From Streptomyces lasiicapitis (GTDB lineage: Bacteria; Actinomycetota; Actinomycetes; Streptomycetales; Streptomycetaceae): a stretch of 64,000 nt of DNA. The stretch lies in the NCBI RefSeq assembly GCF_014646335.1, contig NZ_BMNG01000002.1:496001-560000 (forward strand). The letters run 5' to 3'. The notes under the pieces are model-generated. The model saw nothing but the letters and a program-made list of their open reading frames with translations, was not told the DNA's origin and did not search any database. Numbering within the stretch: the first letter of the stretch is position 1; the number at the start of each line of letters is the position of its first letter. This document shows, piece by piece, positions 35,510 to 48,100 of the stretch. The position numbers and the translations under genes are program-made.

Positions 35510-37678
35510 ATGCGTGCGCTGCTGATCGACAACTACGACTCCTACACCTACAACCTGTTCCAGCTCCTCGCCCGGGTGTACGGCAAGGAGCCGACCGTCC
35601 TGGTCAACGACGACCCGGCCTGGGCGGAGCAGGACCCGGCGGCCTTCGACTGCGTGGTCGTCTCACCCGGCCCCGGCCGCCCGCAGCGCCCGTCCGACCT
35701 CGGCTTCTGCCAGGACCTCCTGGACCGCTGGCAGGACGTGCCCGTGCTCGGCGTGTGCCTCGGCCACCAGGCGATCGCCCACCACTACGGCGGGCACGTG
35801 GTGCCGGGGGAGGCCCGCCACGGCCATCTGACGCGGGTCCGGCACGGCGGCCAGGACCTGTTCGACGGCCTGCCGCAGCACTTCACCGCCGTGCGCTACC
35901 ACTCCCTGCGTGTCACCGAACCCCTGCCGGGAGCCCTGCGGGCCACCGCCTGGGCGGAGGACGGCACCGTCATGGCGCTGCGCCACCGCGAACTGCCGCG
36001 CTGGGGCCTGCAGTTCCACCCCGAGTCCGTGGCGAGCGAATGGGGCGCCCAGCTCCTGCGGAACTTCGCGGAACTCATAGGCGGCCACTACGCCGCGCCG
36101 CCGCCCCCGGAGTACGCGCCCTGGGCCCGCCCGTCCGACGGAGGAGTCCGCGCGGCCGACAGCGCCTGCCCGTCCGACGGCTCCCAGGCACCGCACCTCG
36201 ACCTGACCGTCGAGGTCGTCGACCGTGCGGTGGACACCGAAGCGCTGTTCACCACGCTGTTCTCCGCGAGCGAGCACTCCTTCTGGCTCGACAGCAGTGC
36301 CCCGGGCGTCGGCGGGTCCCGGTTCTCCTTCCTCGGCGACGACTCAGGACCGCTCGCCGAGACGCTGACGTACCGAACCGGCGAGAACACCGTGGCGGTC
36401 CGCGACGGCAGTGGCGAACGGACCGCGGACGGCACCATATTCGAGGTGCTCCAGGAGCGGCTCCGCGTCCGCCGGGTCACATCGGCGGACCTGCCCTTCG
36501 ACCTCAACGGCGGTTACGTCGGCTACTTCGGGTACGAGCTGAAGGCCGAGTGCGGCAGCCCGAACGTCCACAAGGCCGAGACGCCGGACGCCGTGTGGAT
36601 GTTCGCTGACCGCCTCCTCGCGGTGGACCACGGCGAGGCGAAGACGTACGTCCTGGCGCTGAGCGGCGGCCGCGCGGGCGAGGCCGAGAGCGCCCGCGCC
36701 TGGGTGGCGCGCACGGCCGAGCGCGCCCGCACCCTGCCGGACGCGCCGCCCGCGCCTTCCGCCGCTCCCGCCACGGCCCCCGCGCCCCCGCCGGACCACG
36801 TCGACCTCGCCCGCGCCCGCGCCGAGTACGTCGACGACATCAAGGACTGCCTGGAGCAGTTGCGCGCCGGGGAGAGCTACGAGATCTGCCTGACCAACCG
36901 GCTGCGGCTGCCGTCCCTGCCCGACCCGCTGGACTACCACCTGCTCCTGCGTCGCCTCAACCCCGCCCCGTACAGCGCCTTCCTGCGACTCGGCGCGGTC
37001 GGCGTCGTCTGCTCGTCACCGGAGCGGTTCCTGCGGATCGACCGCGACGGCACCGTGGAGAGCAAGCCGATCAAGGGCACGGCGCCCCGCGGCACGGACC
37101 CCGCCGACGACGAGGAACTCCGCCGGTCCTTGACCGCGTCGGCCAAGACCCGGGCCGAGAACCTCATGATCGTCGACCTGCTCCGCAACGACCTGGGCCG
37201 GGTGTGCGAGGTGGGCTCCGTCGACGTACCGGCCTACATGGTGACCGAGACGTACGCGACGGTGCACCAGCTCGTCACGACGGTCCGCGGCCGCCTGCGG
37301 CGCGACGTGGACCCGGTCGGCTGCGTCCGCGCCTGCTTTCCCGGCGGCTCGATGACGGGCGCCCCGAAGCTGCGGACGATGGCCATCATCGACCGCCTGG
37401 AACAGGACGCCCGGGGCATCTACTCGGGCACCATCGGCTACTTCGGGCTCGGCGGCGGCGCGGACCTCAACATCGTGATCCGCACCGCGGTGACCTCCGG
37501 CACGGGCACCGTGATCGGAGCCGGCGGCGCGATCGTCCTCGACTCCGACCCCGACGACGAGTTCGACGAAGTGCTCCTCAAAGGCCGCGCCCTGCTGCGG
37601 GCACACGCCCTCCTGACGGCGCCCGACGAGCGGACCCCTCAGCCAAGCCCACTCCAAGAACGCGCCAAGTCCCACTGA
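35510..37678 (+). CDS. norG: Fused PabA-PabB aminodeoxychorismate synthase (AurG/NorG-type)
   Basis: 722 residues. Residues 1-195 are the glutamine amidotransferase PabA part (C83 in GVCLGHQ; H170 in FHPESVA). A linker leads to the PabB part, about 235-700 (YEICLTNRLRLPSLPDP, SPERFLRIDRDG, LMIVDLLRNDLGRVCEVGSV, FPGGSMTGAPKLRTMAIID). K522 in PIKGTAPRG marks aminodeoxychorismate synthase rather than anthranilate synthase, which has PIAGT. It converts chorismate and glutamine to 4-amino-4-deoxychorismate. No PabC lyase is visible in the window, so p-aminobenzoate formation probably relies on the primary lyase. It lies between the first PKS gene and the P450 gene, with gaps of 65 and 51 bp. Confidence 0.95.
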   Translation: MRALLIDNYDSYTYNLFQLLARVYGKEPTVLVNDDPAWAEQDPAAFDCVVVSPGPGRPQRPSDLGFCQDLLDRWQDVPVLGVCLGHQAIAHHYGGHVVPGEARHGHLTRVRHGGQDLFDGLPQHFTAVRYHSLRVTEPLPGALRATAWAEDGTVMALRHRELPRWGLQFHPESVASEWGAQLLRNFAELIGGHYAAPPPPEYAPWARPSDGGVRAADSACPSDGSQAPHLDLTVEVVDRAVDTEALFTTLFSASEHSFWLDSSAPGVGGSRFSFLGDDSGPLAETLTYRTGENTVAVRDGSGERTADGTIFEVLQERLRVRRVTSADLPFDLNGGYVGYFGYELKAECGSPNVHKAETPDAVWMFADRLLAVDHGEAKTYVLALSGGRAGEAESARAWVARTAERARTLPDAPPAPSAAPATAPAPPPDHVDLARARAEYVDDIKDCLEQLRAGESYEICLTNRLRLPSLPDPLDYHLLLRRLNPAPYSAFLRLGAVGVVCSSPERFLRIDRDGTVESKPIKGTAPRGTDPADDEELRRSLTASAKTRAENLMIVDLLRNDLGRVCEVGSVDVPAYMVTETYATVHQLVTTVRGRLRRDVDPVGCVRACFPGGSMTGAPKLRTMAIIDRLEQDARGIYSGTIGYFGLGGGADLNIVIRTAVTSGTGTVIGAGGAIVLDSDPDDEFDEVLLKGRALLRAHALLTAPDERTPQPSPLQERAKSH

Positions 37679-37729
37679 ACACAATGCGGTGCGGCAGCGC
37701 ATCCGCCTCCCCCGAGGGAAGGACCGAGA

Positions 37730-38965
37730 ATGTCGACCGTCGCAGACTCCCAAACGTCCTGGCAGGACCTGCCGTTCCTGGACATCACCGTGCCCGACTT
37801 CGCCTGGGACTCGCCCGAGGTCGCCGAGGCCAGGGAGCGGTCCTGGGTCGCGAGCACCCCGCTCGGGCTCCTCGTGCTGCGGTACGCCGAGGCCCACAGC
37901 CTCTCCCGCGACGCGCGGCTCGTCTCGGGCTTCCGCGGCGTCGTGGACCTGGTCGGTCCCTCCGACGGCCTGGTGCGCGACTTCATGCGCGACTTCATGC
38001 AGAGCCTTGAGGGTCCCGACCACCGGCGGCTGCGCGGCCTGGTGACGCACGCGTTCACCTCCCGCCGCATCACCGCCCTTACGCCGTTCATCCGCGCCAC
38101 CGCGGAGCGCCTTGCCGACGAGCTCGCGGCCGGGGGAGAGCGCGACTTCGTCGCGGCGTTCGCCGACCCGCTGCCCGCGGCCGTGGTGTGCGAACTGCTC
38201 GGCTTCCCGCCCGAGGACCACGCCACCGTCGGCCGCTGGTGCAAGAACACCAACCTGGTGCTCGCCCTCGGCCCCGACCAGAGCCGGGTCGGCGAGGTCG
38301 AGGAAGGCCTCGCGGGGATGTACGACTACTTCGAGACCGTCATCAAGCACCGCAAGACGCACCTCGGATCCGACCTGTTCTCCGACATCCTCCGCGCCCA
38401 ACAGGAGAACGGCGCCCTCGACGACCGCGAGCTGCGCACCCTGATCGCCACCCTCCTGGTCGCCGGCTACCAGACCACCAGCCACCAACTCGGCCACGCC
38501 ATGGTCGCGTTCGCCGCCCACCCCGAGCAGTGGGCGCTGCTGCGGGAGCGGCCCGAACTGATCCCGCGAGCCGTCGAGGAAGTGCTGCGCTGGTGCCCCA
38601 CGACGACGGTGGTGGCCACCAAGGCCGCGGCCGAGGACTTCACCGTCAACCACTTCCCCATCCAGGCGGGCACCCCGGTCTGGCTGTGCGCGCACTCCGC
38701 GCAGCGCGACCCCCTCGTCTTCAAGGGCGGCGACGCCTTCGACATCACCGTGGAGCGCGAGGCCACCCCGCTGGCCTTCGGCGGCGGCGCGCATTTCTGC
38801 CTGGGCGCGGCCCTGGCCCGCGCCGAACTCGCCGAGGCCCTCCAGGTGCTCGCCGCACGTCTCGACCCGCCCGAGATCGCCGGGCCGATCACCTGGCGGC
38901 CCTCGACCGGGGTCTCGGGTCCTGACGTCCTGCCGCTGCGCCTGCGCGCCAGGACCGACGCGTGA
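37730..38965 (+). CDS. norH: Cytochrome P450 (AurH/NorH-type, tetrahydrofuran formation)
   Basis: 411 residues. The I-helix oxygen-binding segment is LLVAGYQTTSHQLGHAM. The K-helix ExxR lies in AVEEVLRWCP. The heme-binding loop FGGGAHFCLGAALARAE carries C357. Length and motifs are those of soluble bacterial P450s, so ferredoxin partners must come from elsewhere. In aureothin the homologue AurH hydroxylates the chain and then closes the tetrahydrofuran ring at a former methyl group. The same role is inferred here because the PKS logic predicts the same backbone end. A 140-bp gap separates it from the next PKS gene. Confidence 0.9.
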   Translation: MSTVADSQTSWQDLPFLDITVPDFAWDSPEVAEARERSWVASTPLGLLVLRYAEAHSLSRDARLVSGFRGVVDLVGPSDGLVRDFMRDFMQSLEGPDHRRLRGLVTHAFTSRRITALTPFIRATAERLADELAAGGERDFVAAFADPLPAAVVCELLGFPPEDHATVGRWCKNTNLVLALGPDQSRVGEVEEGLAGMYDYFETVIKHRKTHLGSDLFSDILRAQQENGALDDRELRTLIATLLVAGYQTTSHQLGHAMVAFAAHPEQWALLRERPELIPRAVEEVLRWCPTTTVVATKAAAEDFTVNHFPIQAGTPVWLCAHSAQRDPLVFKGGDAFDITVEREATPLAFGGGAHFCLGAALARAELAEALQVLAARLDPPEIAGPITWRPSTGVSGPDVLPLRLRARTDA

Positions 38966-39105
38966 CGGCACCCGGGCGGGCGGTACGCCGCTGAGGTGCC
39001 ACGGGGCTCGGGGCACGGCCCTGGGCATGGGGAGGCGTGGGTGGCCGTCGGCGACGGCGAGCGCACGAGGTCCGACATCTTCGCGCGAAGGGCAGCACGT
39101 TCGAC

Positions 39106-42100
39106 ATGAGCCACGACACCCACGACTCCTCCAGTGCCCGAGGCACGCACGACGACAGGACGCTGGACTACCTCAAGCGGCTGTCCGCCGAGCTGGGCCG
39201 GACCCGCGAGCGCCTGCGCCTCGCCGAGGAGGCGGGCCGCGAACCCGTCGCGCTGGTGTCGATGGCCTGCCGCTTCCCGGGCGGCGTGGCGTCCCCCGAG
39301 GACCTGTGGGACCTGGTCGCCTCCGCCACCGACGGCGTCTCCGCCCTCCCCGCCGACCGCGGCTGGGACGTCGAGGGCCTCTACCACCCGGACCCCGACC
39401 AACCCGGCACCTGCTACGCACGCGAGGGCGGATTCCTCGCCGACATCGCGTCGTTCGACGCGGCACTGTTCGAGATCAGCCCGCGCGACGCCCTGGTGAT
39501 GGACCCGCAGCAGCGGCTGCTCCTCGAAGTCTCCTGGGAGACGTTCGAGCGGGCGGGCCTCACCCCCGCCGCCGTACGCGGCAGCCGCACCGGGGTCTTC
39601 ACCGGGATGATGGGACAGGACTACACGGACCGCCGGCCCGGCACACACCCGGAGCACGAGGGCCGCCTGGAGACGGGCCGCGCGGCGAGCGTCGCGTCGG
39701 GACGGGTGGCGTACACCTTCGGCCTCGAAGGCCCGGCGGTCACCCTCGACACGGCCTGCTCCTCGTCACTGGTGGCCCTCCACCTCGCCGTCCAGGCACT
39801 GCGCAACGGGGAGTGCGACCTCGCCCTGGCCGGCGGGGCCACGCTGATGTCCAGCCCGGCGACGCTCCTGGAGTTCAGCAGGCAGCGCGTGCTCTCGCCC
39901 GACGGCCGCTGCAAGGCCTTCGCGGGGCAGGCGGACGGCACGGGGCTCGCCGAGGGCGTCGGCGTCGTCCTCCTGGAGCGCCTGTCGGACGCGCGCAGGC
40001 ACGGCCACCCCGTGCTCGCCGTGGTCAGCGGCAGCGCCGTCAACCAGGACGGCGCGTCCAACGGCCTGACCGCCCCCAACGGCCCCTCCCAGCAGCGGGT
40101 GATCCGCGCGGCCCTCACGAACGCCGGACTCACGGCGGCCGACGTCGACGCGGTCGAGGCCCACGGCACGGGAACACGCCTCGGCGACCCCATCGAGGCA
40201 CAGGCGATCCTCGCGACCTACGGGCAGGGCCGCGACGCCGAACACCCGTTGTGGCTCGGGTCGTTGAAGTCCAACCTCGGCCACACGCAGGCCGCCGCGG
40301 GCATTGCGGGCGTCATGAAGACGGTGATGGCACTGCGGCACGGGGTGCTGCCGCCGACCCTGCACGTCGACGCGCCCACGCCGCACGTGGACTGGTCCGG
40401 CGACGCCGTGCGGCTGCTCACGGCGTCGCGGCCCTGGCCGGAGACCGGGCGGCCGCGGCGGGCGGGGGTGTCGTCGTTCGGCATCAGCGGTACGAATGCG
40501 CATGTCATCGTCGAGGCGGCGCCGGCTGGGGACGGGGGGAGCGGGGGCGGCGGGGGCGACGCGCGCCGGGCGGCCGTGGAGGCCACAGAGGCTGCGCCGG
40601 GCATGGAAGCCGCAGAGGCCGCGGAGGTCGCGCCGGGCACGGAAGCCGCAGAGGTCACAGGAGCCACAGAGGCCGCCCCGGACGCGGAGCCCACGCCAGG
40701 CACCCCGGACGCGTCAGCCACACCGACCACACCCGACACGGCACCACCATCCCCCCTCCCCTGGGTCCTCTCCGCAGGCAGCCCGACCGCCCTGCGCGCA
40801 CAGGCCGCACGCCTCCGGGACCACCTCGCCGCACACCCCGCCCTCCGCCCCGCAGACGTCGCGTACTCCCTCGCCACCACCCGCGCGTCCCTGTCCCACC
40901 GTGCCGTTGTCGTCGGCCGTGACCACGGCCAACTCCTGCTCACCCTCGGCGAGTTGGCGTCCGGCGAACCCGGCGGGAACCTGGTCGAGGACGTGGCGCG
41001 CGACCCCGGCAGGACCGTCTTCGTGTTCCCCGGCCAGGGCTCCCAGTGGACCGGAATGGCCGTGGACCTCTGGAACTCCTCTCCCGTCTTCCGCGCCCGC
41101 ATGGAGGCCTGCGCGGCCGCGCTCGCCCCGCACGTCGACTGGTCGCTGCGCGACGTGGTGTTCGGAGTCGCGGACGACTGCGACAAGGACCGCGTGGACG
41201 TGGTGCAGCCGGTGCTGTGGGCGGTGATGGTGTCGCTGGCGGAGCTGTGGCGTTCGTACGGAGTGGAGCCCGCCGCAGTCGTCGGGCACTCGCAGGGCGA
41301 GATCGCCGCGGCATGCGTCGCGGGCGCGCTGTCGCTGGACGACGGCGCCCGGGTCGTGGCGCTGCGGTCCCGGCTGGTCGGCGAATGCCTGGCCGGGGCG
41401 GGCGGCATGGTCTCCGTGACGGCCCCGGTGGCCGAGGTCCGCGCCCGCCTGGAGGGCTTCGGCGGCACGCTCGCCCTCGCCGCCGTGAACGGCCCGTCGT
41501 CCGTCGTGCTCTCCGGAGACCCGGACGCCCTCGACGAGTTGACGGCCGACTGCGAGCGGGACGGCGTACGCACCCGACGCATCGCGGTCGACTACGCCTC
41601 CCACTCCCCGCAAGTGGAGCTGCTGCGCGCCGACTTGCTCACCACGCTGGCGGGGATCCGCCCGCGCGCCGGGGAGTTGCCGCTGTACTCGACGGTCACC
41701 GGCGGGATCGTGGCGGGCGAGGAGCTGACCGCCGACTACTGGTACCGCAACCTGCGGCGGACCGTCCGGCTCTCCGACGCCGTCGAGCGCCTGGCCGCCA
41801 CCGGACACGGCACGTTCGTCGAGTGCAGTCCGCATCCCGTCCTGTCCCTCGGCCTGACGGAGACACTCGGCGGCCTCGGCCGGGACGGGCTCGTGACGGG
41901 CACCCTGCACCGCGACGACGGCGGCCTCGACCGCTTCCTGCGCTCCCTCGGCGAGCTGTACGCGGGCGGCCTGTGCCCCGACTGGGAGAAGGTGTTCGCC
42001 GGGACCGGGGCCCGCCGGGTGCCCCTGCCCACGTACGCCTTCGAGCGGCAGCGCTACTGGCTCGGCGCCACGGCCCCCGCGGGCGACGTCGGATCGGTCG

Positions 42101-45100
42101 GCCTGAGCCCGCTCGACCACCCGTGGTGGGGCGCGGTCACCGACCTCCCCGACTCCGGCGGCTTCCTCCTCACCGGGCGCCTGTCCCGCGAAACCCACCC
42201 CTGGCTCGCCGACCACGCCGTCGACGACGCCGTCCTGCTTCCCGGAACCGCCTTCCTGGAGCTGGCAGTTGCGGCCGCCGAACAGGTGGACTGCGACGGC
42301 GTGGCGGAACTGACCCTCGCCGCTCCGCTGGTCCTGCCCCCGCGCGGCGGCGTCCACCTCCGCGCCCTCGTCGGCCCCGCCGACGCGCACGGAGACCGCC
42401 CGGTCACCCTCCACTCGCGCCCGGAGGACACCCCCGACCGGCCGTGGACCAGGCAGGCCGACGGCACACTCACCCGCGCCGCCCACCGCCCTCGCCAGGA
42501 CGAGGCCGACCTGTCGGAGTGGCCCCCGCCGGGCGCCGAACCCCTGCCGGTGGAAGGGGTGTACGAGGACTTGGCGGCGCTGTCCCTGCGGTACGGCCCC
42601 CGCTTCCGGGGGCTGCGGGCCGCCTGGCGGCAGGGGGACGAGGTCTTCGCCGAGGTCGCGCTCCCGGGCGGCGGGGGCGGGGATGAGGATGGCGACGGCG
42701 ACGGGTTCGCCGTCCACCCGGCGCTGCTCGACGCCGCGCTGCACGCGGCGGCGGTCGTCGGCGACGGCGGGACGAGTGCCATCGGTCCCCGGCTTCCGTT
42801 CTCTTGGTCCGGTGTACGTGTCCACGCGGTCGGCGCGACGCGGCTGCGGGTACGCGTCAGCTCGGCGGGGCCCGACGCCGTCGCGCTGGAGGCCGTCGAC
42901 GCGACCGGCGCGCCCGTCGTGTCCGTGGACTCCCTGGCGCTGCGCCCTGTGGCGCTCGACGACCTGCGCGCCGCAGGCCCGGTGCCGACGGACTCGCTGT
43001 ACGCCGTCGGGTGGGTCCCGGCGCCGGTCGCACCGGCTGCCGCGAACGGGCGGCCCGGGACCTGGGCGGTGGTCGGCGGCGAAGCCGAGGGGAGTACGGC
43101 GATCGCGGTGGCGCTCGACGCCGCCGGTGCCGAGGTGCGCCGGGAGACGGAGCTTGCGGCGGCCATCGCGTCGCAGGATCCGCCGGACGCGGTGCTGTGG
43201 GAACTCCCCGTGCCTTCGCCCGACTCGGACGGGCCGGCCGCAGCCGCCCGGAGCGCCGTCGCCGGGGTGCTGACGCTCATTCAGGACTGGCTCGCCGACG
43301 ACCGTTCCGCGTCCGCCCGACTCGTCGTGATGACCCGGGGTGCCGTCGCCGTGAATGACGACGAGACGGCCGACCCGGCCCTGGCCGCCGTGTGGGGACT
43401 GCTGCGCTCGGCACAGGCGGAGAACCCGGAGCGGCTCGTCCTGGTCGACTTCGACGGACAGGAGCCGCTCGCGGCGGCCGAGGCGCTGGCCGCCGCCGTC
43501 GGCGGCGACGAACCGCAGGTGGCGCTGCGGGCAGGGGAGGCGTTCGCCCCGCGGCTCCGGCGAGTGGCTCCGTACGAAAGTGAGACGGAGACCGCCGACG
43601 GCGCTGACGTCGGCGACGGCTTCGACAGCGACGGCACCGTCCTCGTGACCGGCGCCTCCGGCGTCCTCGGCCGGGTCGTGGCCCGCCACCTCGTCGAGGC
43701 ACACGGTGTACGTCACCTGCTGCTGGTGAGCCGCCGTGGCGCGGACGCGCCCGGAGCGGGCGAACTCACCACGCATTTGCGGGAGTTGGGCGCGTCGGTG
43801 TGCTGGGCGGCCTGCGACGCGGCGGACCGCGCGGCCCTTGCCGAGGTCCTCGCGGACGTACCGCCGGACCACGCGCTGTGCGGCGTCGTGCACGCGGCCG
43901 GTGTCCTCGACGACGGCGTCGTGCCGTCCCTGTCACCGGAACGGATCGACACGGTGTTCCGGCCGAAGGCCGACGCGGCGGTCAATCTGCACGAGCTGAC
44001 CCGGGACGCCGATCTCTCCGCGTTCGTCGTGTTCTCCTCGGCGGCGGGCACGTTCGGCACCGCGGGCCAGGGCGGCTACGCGGCGGCCAACGCCTTCCTC
44101 GACGCGTTCGCCTGCGTCCGGCGCGCGCAAGGGCTGCCCGCGCTCTCCCTTGCCTGGGGGCTGTGGGCCGAGACCAGCGCGATGACCGGCCAGATGTCGG
44201 ACACCGACCGCGACCGGCTGCGCCGCGCCGGGGTGAGCGGTCTGTCCGCCGAGGAGGGCGTCGCCCTGCTCGACGCGAGCCTCGCCGCGGGCGCCCCCGT
44301 CGTCGTCCCGGCCCACCTGGACCTGGCCGCCGTACGGGCCGGGGCCGCCGCCGACGGTGTGCCCGCGCTGCTGCGCGCCCTGGTGCGGCCACCGGCGCGG
44401 CGCGCGGCGGTAGGCGCCGACGGGGACTCCGCCCTGGCGCGCGACCTCGCGGGCCTCGCGCCCGACGACCGGACCGCGAAGGTCCTCGACATGGTGCGCG
44501 CCCAGGCCGCCGCCGTCCTCGGGCACGCAGGGTCCGCCGCCGTCGAACCGGGCCGCGCCTTCAAGGAGTTGGGCTTCGACTCGCTCACCGCGGTCGAGCT
44601 GCGCAACCGCCTGACGCGAGTGACCGGCCTGCGGCTGCCCGCCACCCTCGTCTTCGACCGGCCGACGCCGCAGGAACTCGCCGCGTACCTGTGCGGACGG
44701 CTGAGCGGCGGCCGGGACCGACGGGCTCGGCCGCCGGTGCGCGCCGCGGTCCGTGCCGACGAGCCGATCGCCGTCGTGGGCATGGCCTGCCGGTTCCCGG
44801 GCGGCATCGGCTCGCCGGAGGACCTGTGGGACCTGGTGGACCGCGGCGCCGACGCCGTGTCCGCGTTCCCCACCGACCGCGGCTGGTCCCTCGACCCGGG
44901 AACGTACGCGGCGAAGGGCGGATTCCTGCGTGACGCCGCGCAGTTCGACCCCGAGTTCTTCGGCATCAGCCCGCGCGAGGCCGTCGCGATGGACCCGCAG
45001 CAGCGGCTCCTCCTGGAGGTCTCCTGGGAGGCCCTCGAACGCGCGGGCCTCGACCCGAAGGGCCTGCGCGGCAGCCGCACCGGCGTGTTCGCCGGGCTGA

Positions 45101-48100
45101 TGTACCACGACTACACCACCCGGCTCGGGACCATCACCGACGACATCGCCGGGTACCTCGGCACGGGCGGGTCCGGCAGCGTCGCCACCGGCCGCATCGC
45201 GTACACCTTCGGCTTCGAGGGCCCGGCCGTCACCGTGGACACGGCCTGCTCGTCGTCGCTTGTGGCCCTGCACCTGGCCGCGCAGGCGCTGCGCGGCGGC
45301 GACTGCGACCTCGCCCTCGCGGGCGGCGTCACCGTGATGTGCACGCCGAACGCGTTCACCGAGTTCAGCCGCCAGGGCGCGCTCGCCGCCGACGCGCGCT
45401 GCAAACCGTTCGCGGCGGCGGCCGACGGCACCGTGTGGGGCGAGGGTGCCGGTGTGCTCCTCGTCGAGCGCCTTTCGGACGCGCGGCGCAGGGGACACCG
45501 CGTCCTCGCCGTCGTACGCGGCTCCGCCGTCAACCAGGACGGCGCGAGCAACGGCCTGACCGCCCCCAACGGGCCCTCCCAGGAACGCGTGATCACCCAG
45601 GCCCTCGCCGGTGCCCAGCTCGCCCCCGCCGACGTGGACGCCGTCGAGGCCCACGGCACCGGCACCACCCTGGGCGACCCGATCGAGGCGCAGGCGCTCC
45701 TCGCGACGTACGGCCAACGGCGCCCGGACGACCGGCCGTTGTGGCTCGGCTCCGTCAAGTCGAACCTGGGGCACCCGCAGGCCGCGGCGGGCGTCGCCGG
45801 GGTCATCAAGACGGTCATGGCGCTGCGCCGGGGCGTCCTGCCCCGGACCCTGCACGTCGACGCGCCCTCGCCGCACGTCGACTGGTCCTCCGGCGGGGTC
45901 CGGCTGCTGACCGAGGCCCGCCCGTGGCCCGACACGGATCGGCCGCGCCGGGCCGCGGTGTCGTCGTTCGGCATCAGCGGCACGAACGCCCACGTGATCC
46001 TGGAACAGGCTCCTGCGGGGTCGGACGTGGATACGGCTCCCCCCGCTCAACCCACCCACGCGCCGACATCGGCGCAAGTCGCGGACGCCCCAGTCCCGTT
46101 GACGCTCTCCGCCCGCACCGAGCCCGCCCTGCGCGCCCAGGCCACAGCCCTGCGGAAGCACCTCGCCGCCGCCCCGGATCTCGACGCCGTCGACATCGCC
46201 CACTCACTCCTCACGACCCGCGCCACATTGGAACACCGGGCCGTGGTCCTCGGCGGCGACCGGGACGCGCTGCTGTCCGGTCTCGCCGCCGTGGCGCAGG
46301 GGCGTGAAGTACCCACCGCCGTCGAGGGGTTGGCCGGTGACCCCGGCAGGACGGTGTTCGTGTTCCCCGGCCAGGGAGCCCAATGGCCGGGAATGGCCGC
46401 TGAGTTGTGGGACGCCTCGTCGGTGTTCCGTGACCGACTGACCGAGTGCGCCGAGGCGCTTTCCCCGTACGTCGACTGGTCGTTGACGGACGTCGTACAG
46501 GGCACCGCCGCAGGTGTCGACGAGGACCGGGTGGACGTGGTGCAGCCGGTGTTGTGGGCGGTGATGGTGTCCCTTGCGGAGCTGTGGCGTTCGTACGGAG
46601 TCGAACCCGCCGCAGTCGTGGGGCACTCGCAGGGCGAGATCGCGGCGGCATGTGTGGCGGGCGGGCTGTCCCTCGACGACGGCGCGCGCGTGGTGGCGCT
46701 GCGCAGCCGGGCCCTGACGGCGATCGCGGGGCGCGGCGGGATGGTCTCGCTGGCGACGACACCGGCGCGGGCCGAGGAACTGGTGGCCGAGTGGTGGGGG
46801 CGCATCTCCGTCGCCGCGGTCAACGGGCCCGCGTCGGTGGTGGTTTCGGGCGACACGGCCGCCGTCGACGAACTCCTCGCCCACTGCGAGCGGACCGGGC
46901 TCTGGGCCCGCCGGATCCCCGTGGACTACGCCTCCCACTCGCCCCACGTGGAAGCCGCGCGCGAACGGATCGCGCGGGACCTCGCGGGCATCCGCCCGCG
47001 AACGGGCGACGTCGCGTTCCTCTCGACGCTCACGGGAAAGTTCCAGGACACCGCCGGGCTCGACGCCGACTACTGGTACCGAAATCTGCGCGAGCCCGTC
47101 CGATTCGAGCCCGCGGTAAGGGAGTTGATCGCCCACGGGTTCGGCGCGTTCGTCGAGGCCAGCCCTCACCCCATGCTCACCATGGCCCTGCGGGAGGTCA
47201 TCGAGGAGCGTCCCGGGACGCCGGGCGTGGCCGTGGCGTCGCTGCGGCGCGACGAGGGCGGTACGGGCCGTTTCCTGACGTCGGTCGCGGAGGCGTACGT
47301 CCATGGCGTCGCCGTGGACTGGTCGGCGGCCTGGGCCGGCCGCGCGCCGCGCGTCGTGGACCTGCCGACGTACCCCTTCCAGCGGCGCAGGTTCTGGCTC
47401 GACACGCCCACCGGCGCCGGTGACGTCACCGCCGCGGGCCTCGGCCGCCCGGACCACCCGCTCCTCGGCGCCCGCGTCGCACTCGCCGACTCCGCCGAGG
47501 CCGTACTCACCGCGCGGTGGTCCCTGGACACGCACCCCTGGCTCGCCGACCACACCGTCGCGGACACCGTGGTGGTGCCGGGCACCGCGTTCCTGGAACT
47601 GGCGGCCCTGGCAGGCGCCGAGACGGGGTGCCCGCACGTCCGCGAACTGATCCAGGAACTGCCCCTGGTCCTCGCCGAACGGGGCGCGGTGCGCGTCCAG
47701 GTGCGGGTGGGGGCGCCGGAGGAGGACGGTGCCCGGTCGCTCGGTGTGTACGCACGCGCCGAGGACGCGGCATCGGAGGACCCGTGGGCGTGCCACGCGC
47801 GGGGCTCGCTCACGGCTGCGGAGGCCGGGACGGTGCCTGCGCTGGACGGGGCCTGGCCGCCTGCGGGAGCTGTGCCGGTCGACCTGTCGGCACTCTCGGG
47901 TTCCTCGGGTGCCCCGGGTGCCCCGGATTCCTCGGATTTCTACGAGCGCCTGGATGAGATCGGGCTCGGCTACGGCCCCATGTTCCGTGGCCTGCACACC
48001 GCGTGGCGCCTCGGCGACGAGATCTTCGCCGAGGCGGCGCTGCCGGACGAGAACCACGCCGAGGCGGGCAGCTACCAAGCCCACCCCGCGCTCCTCGACT

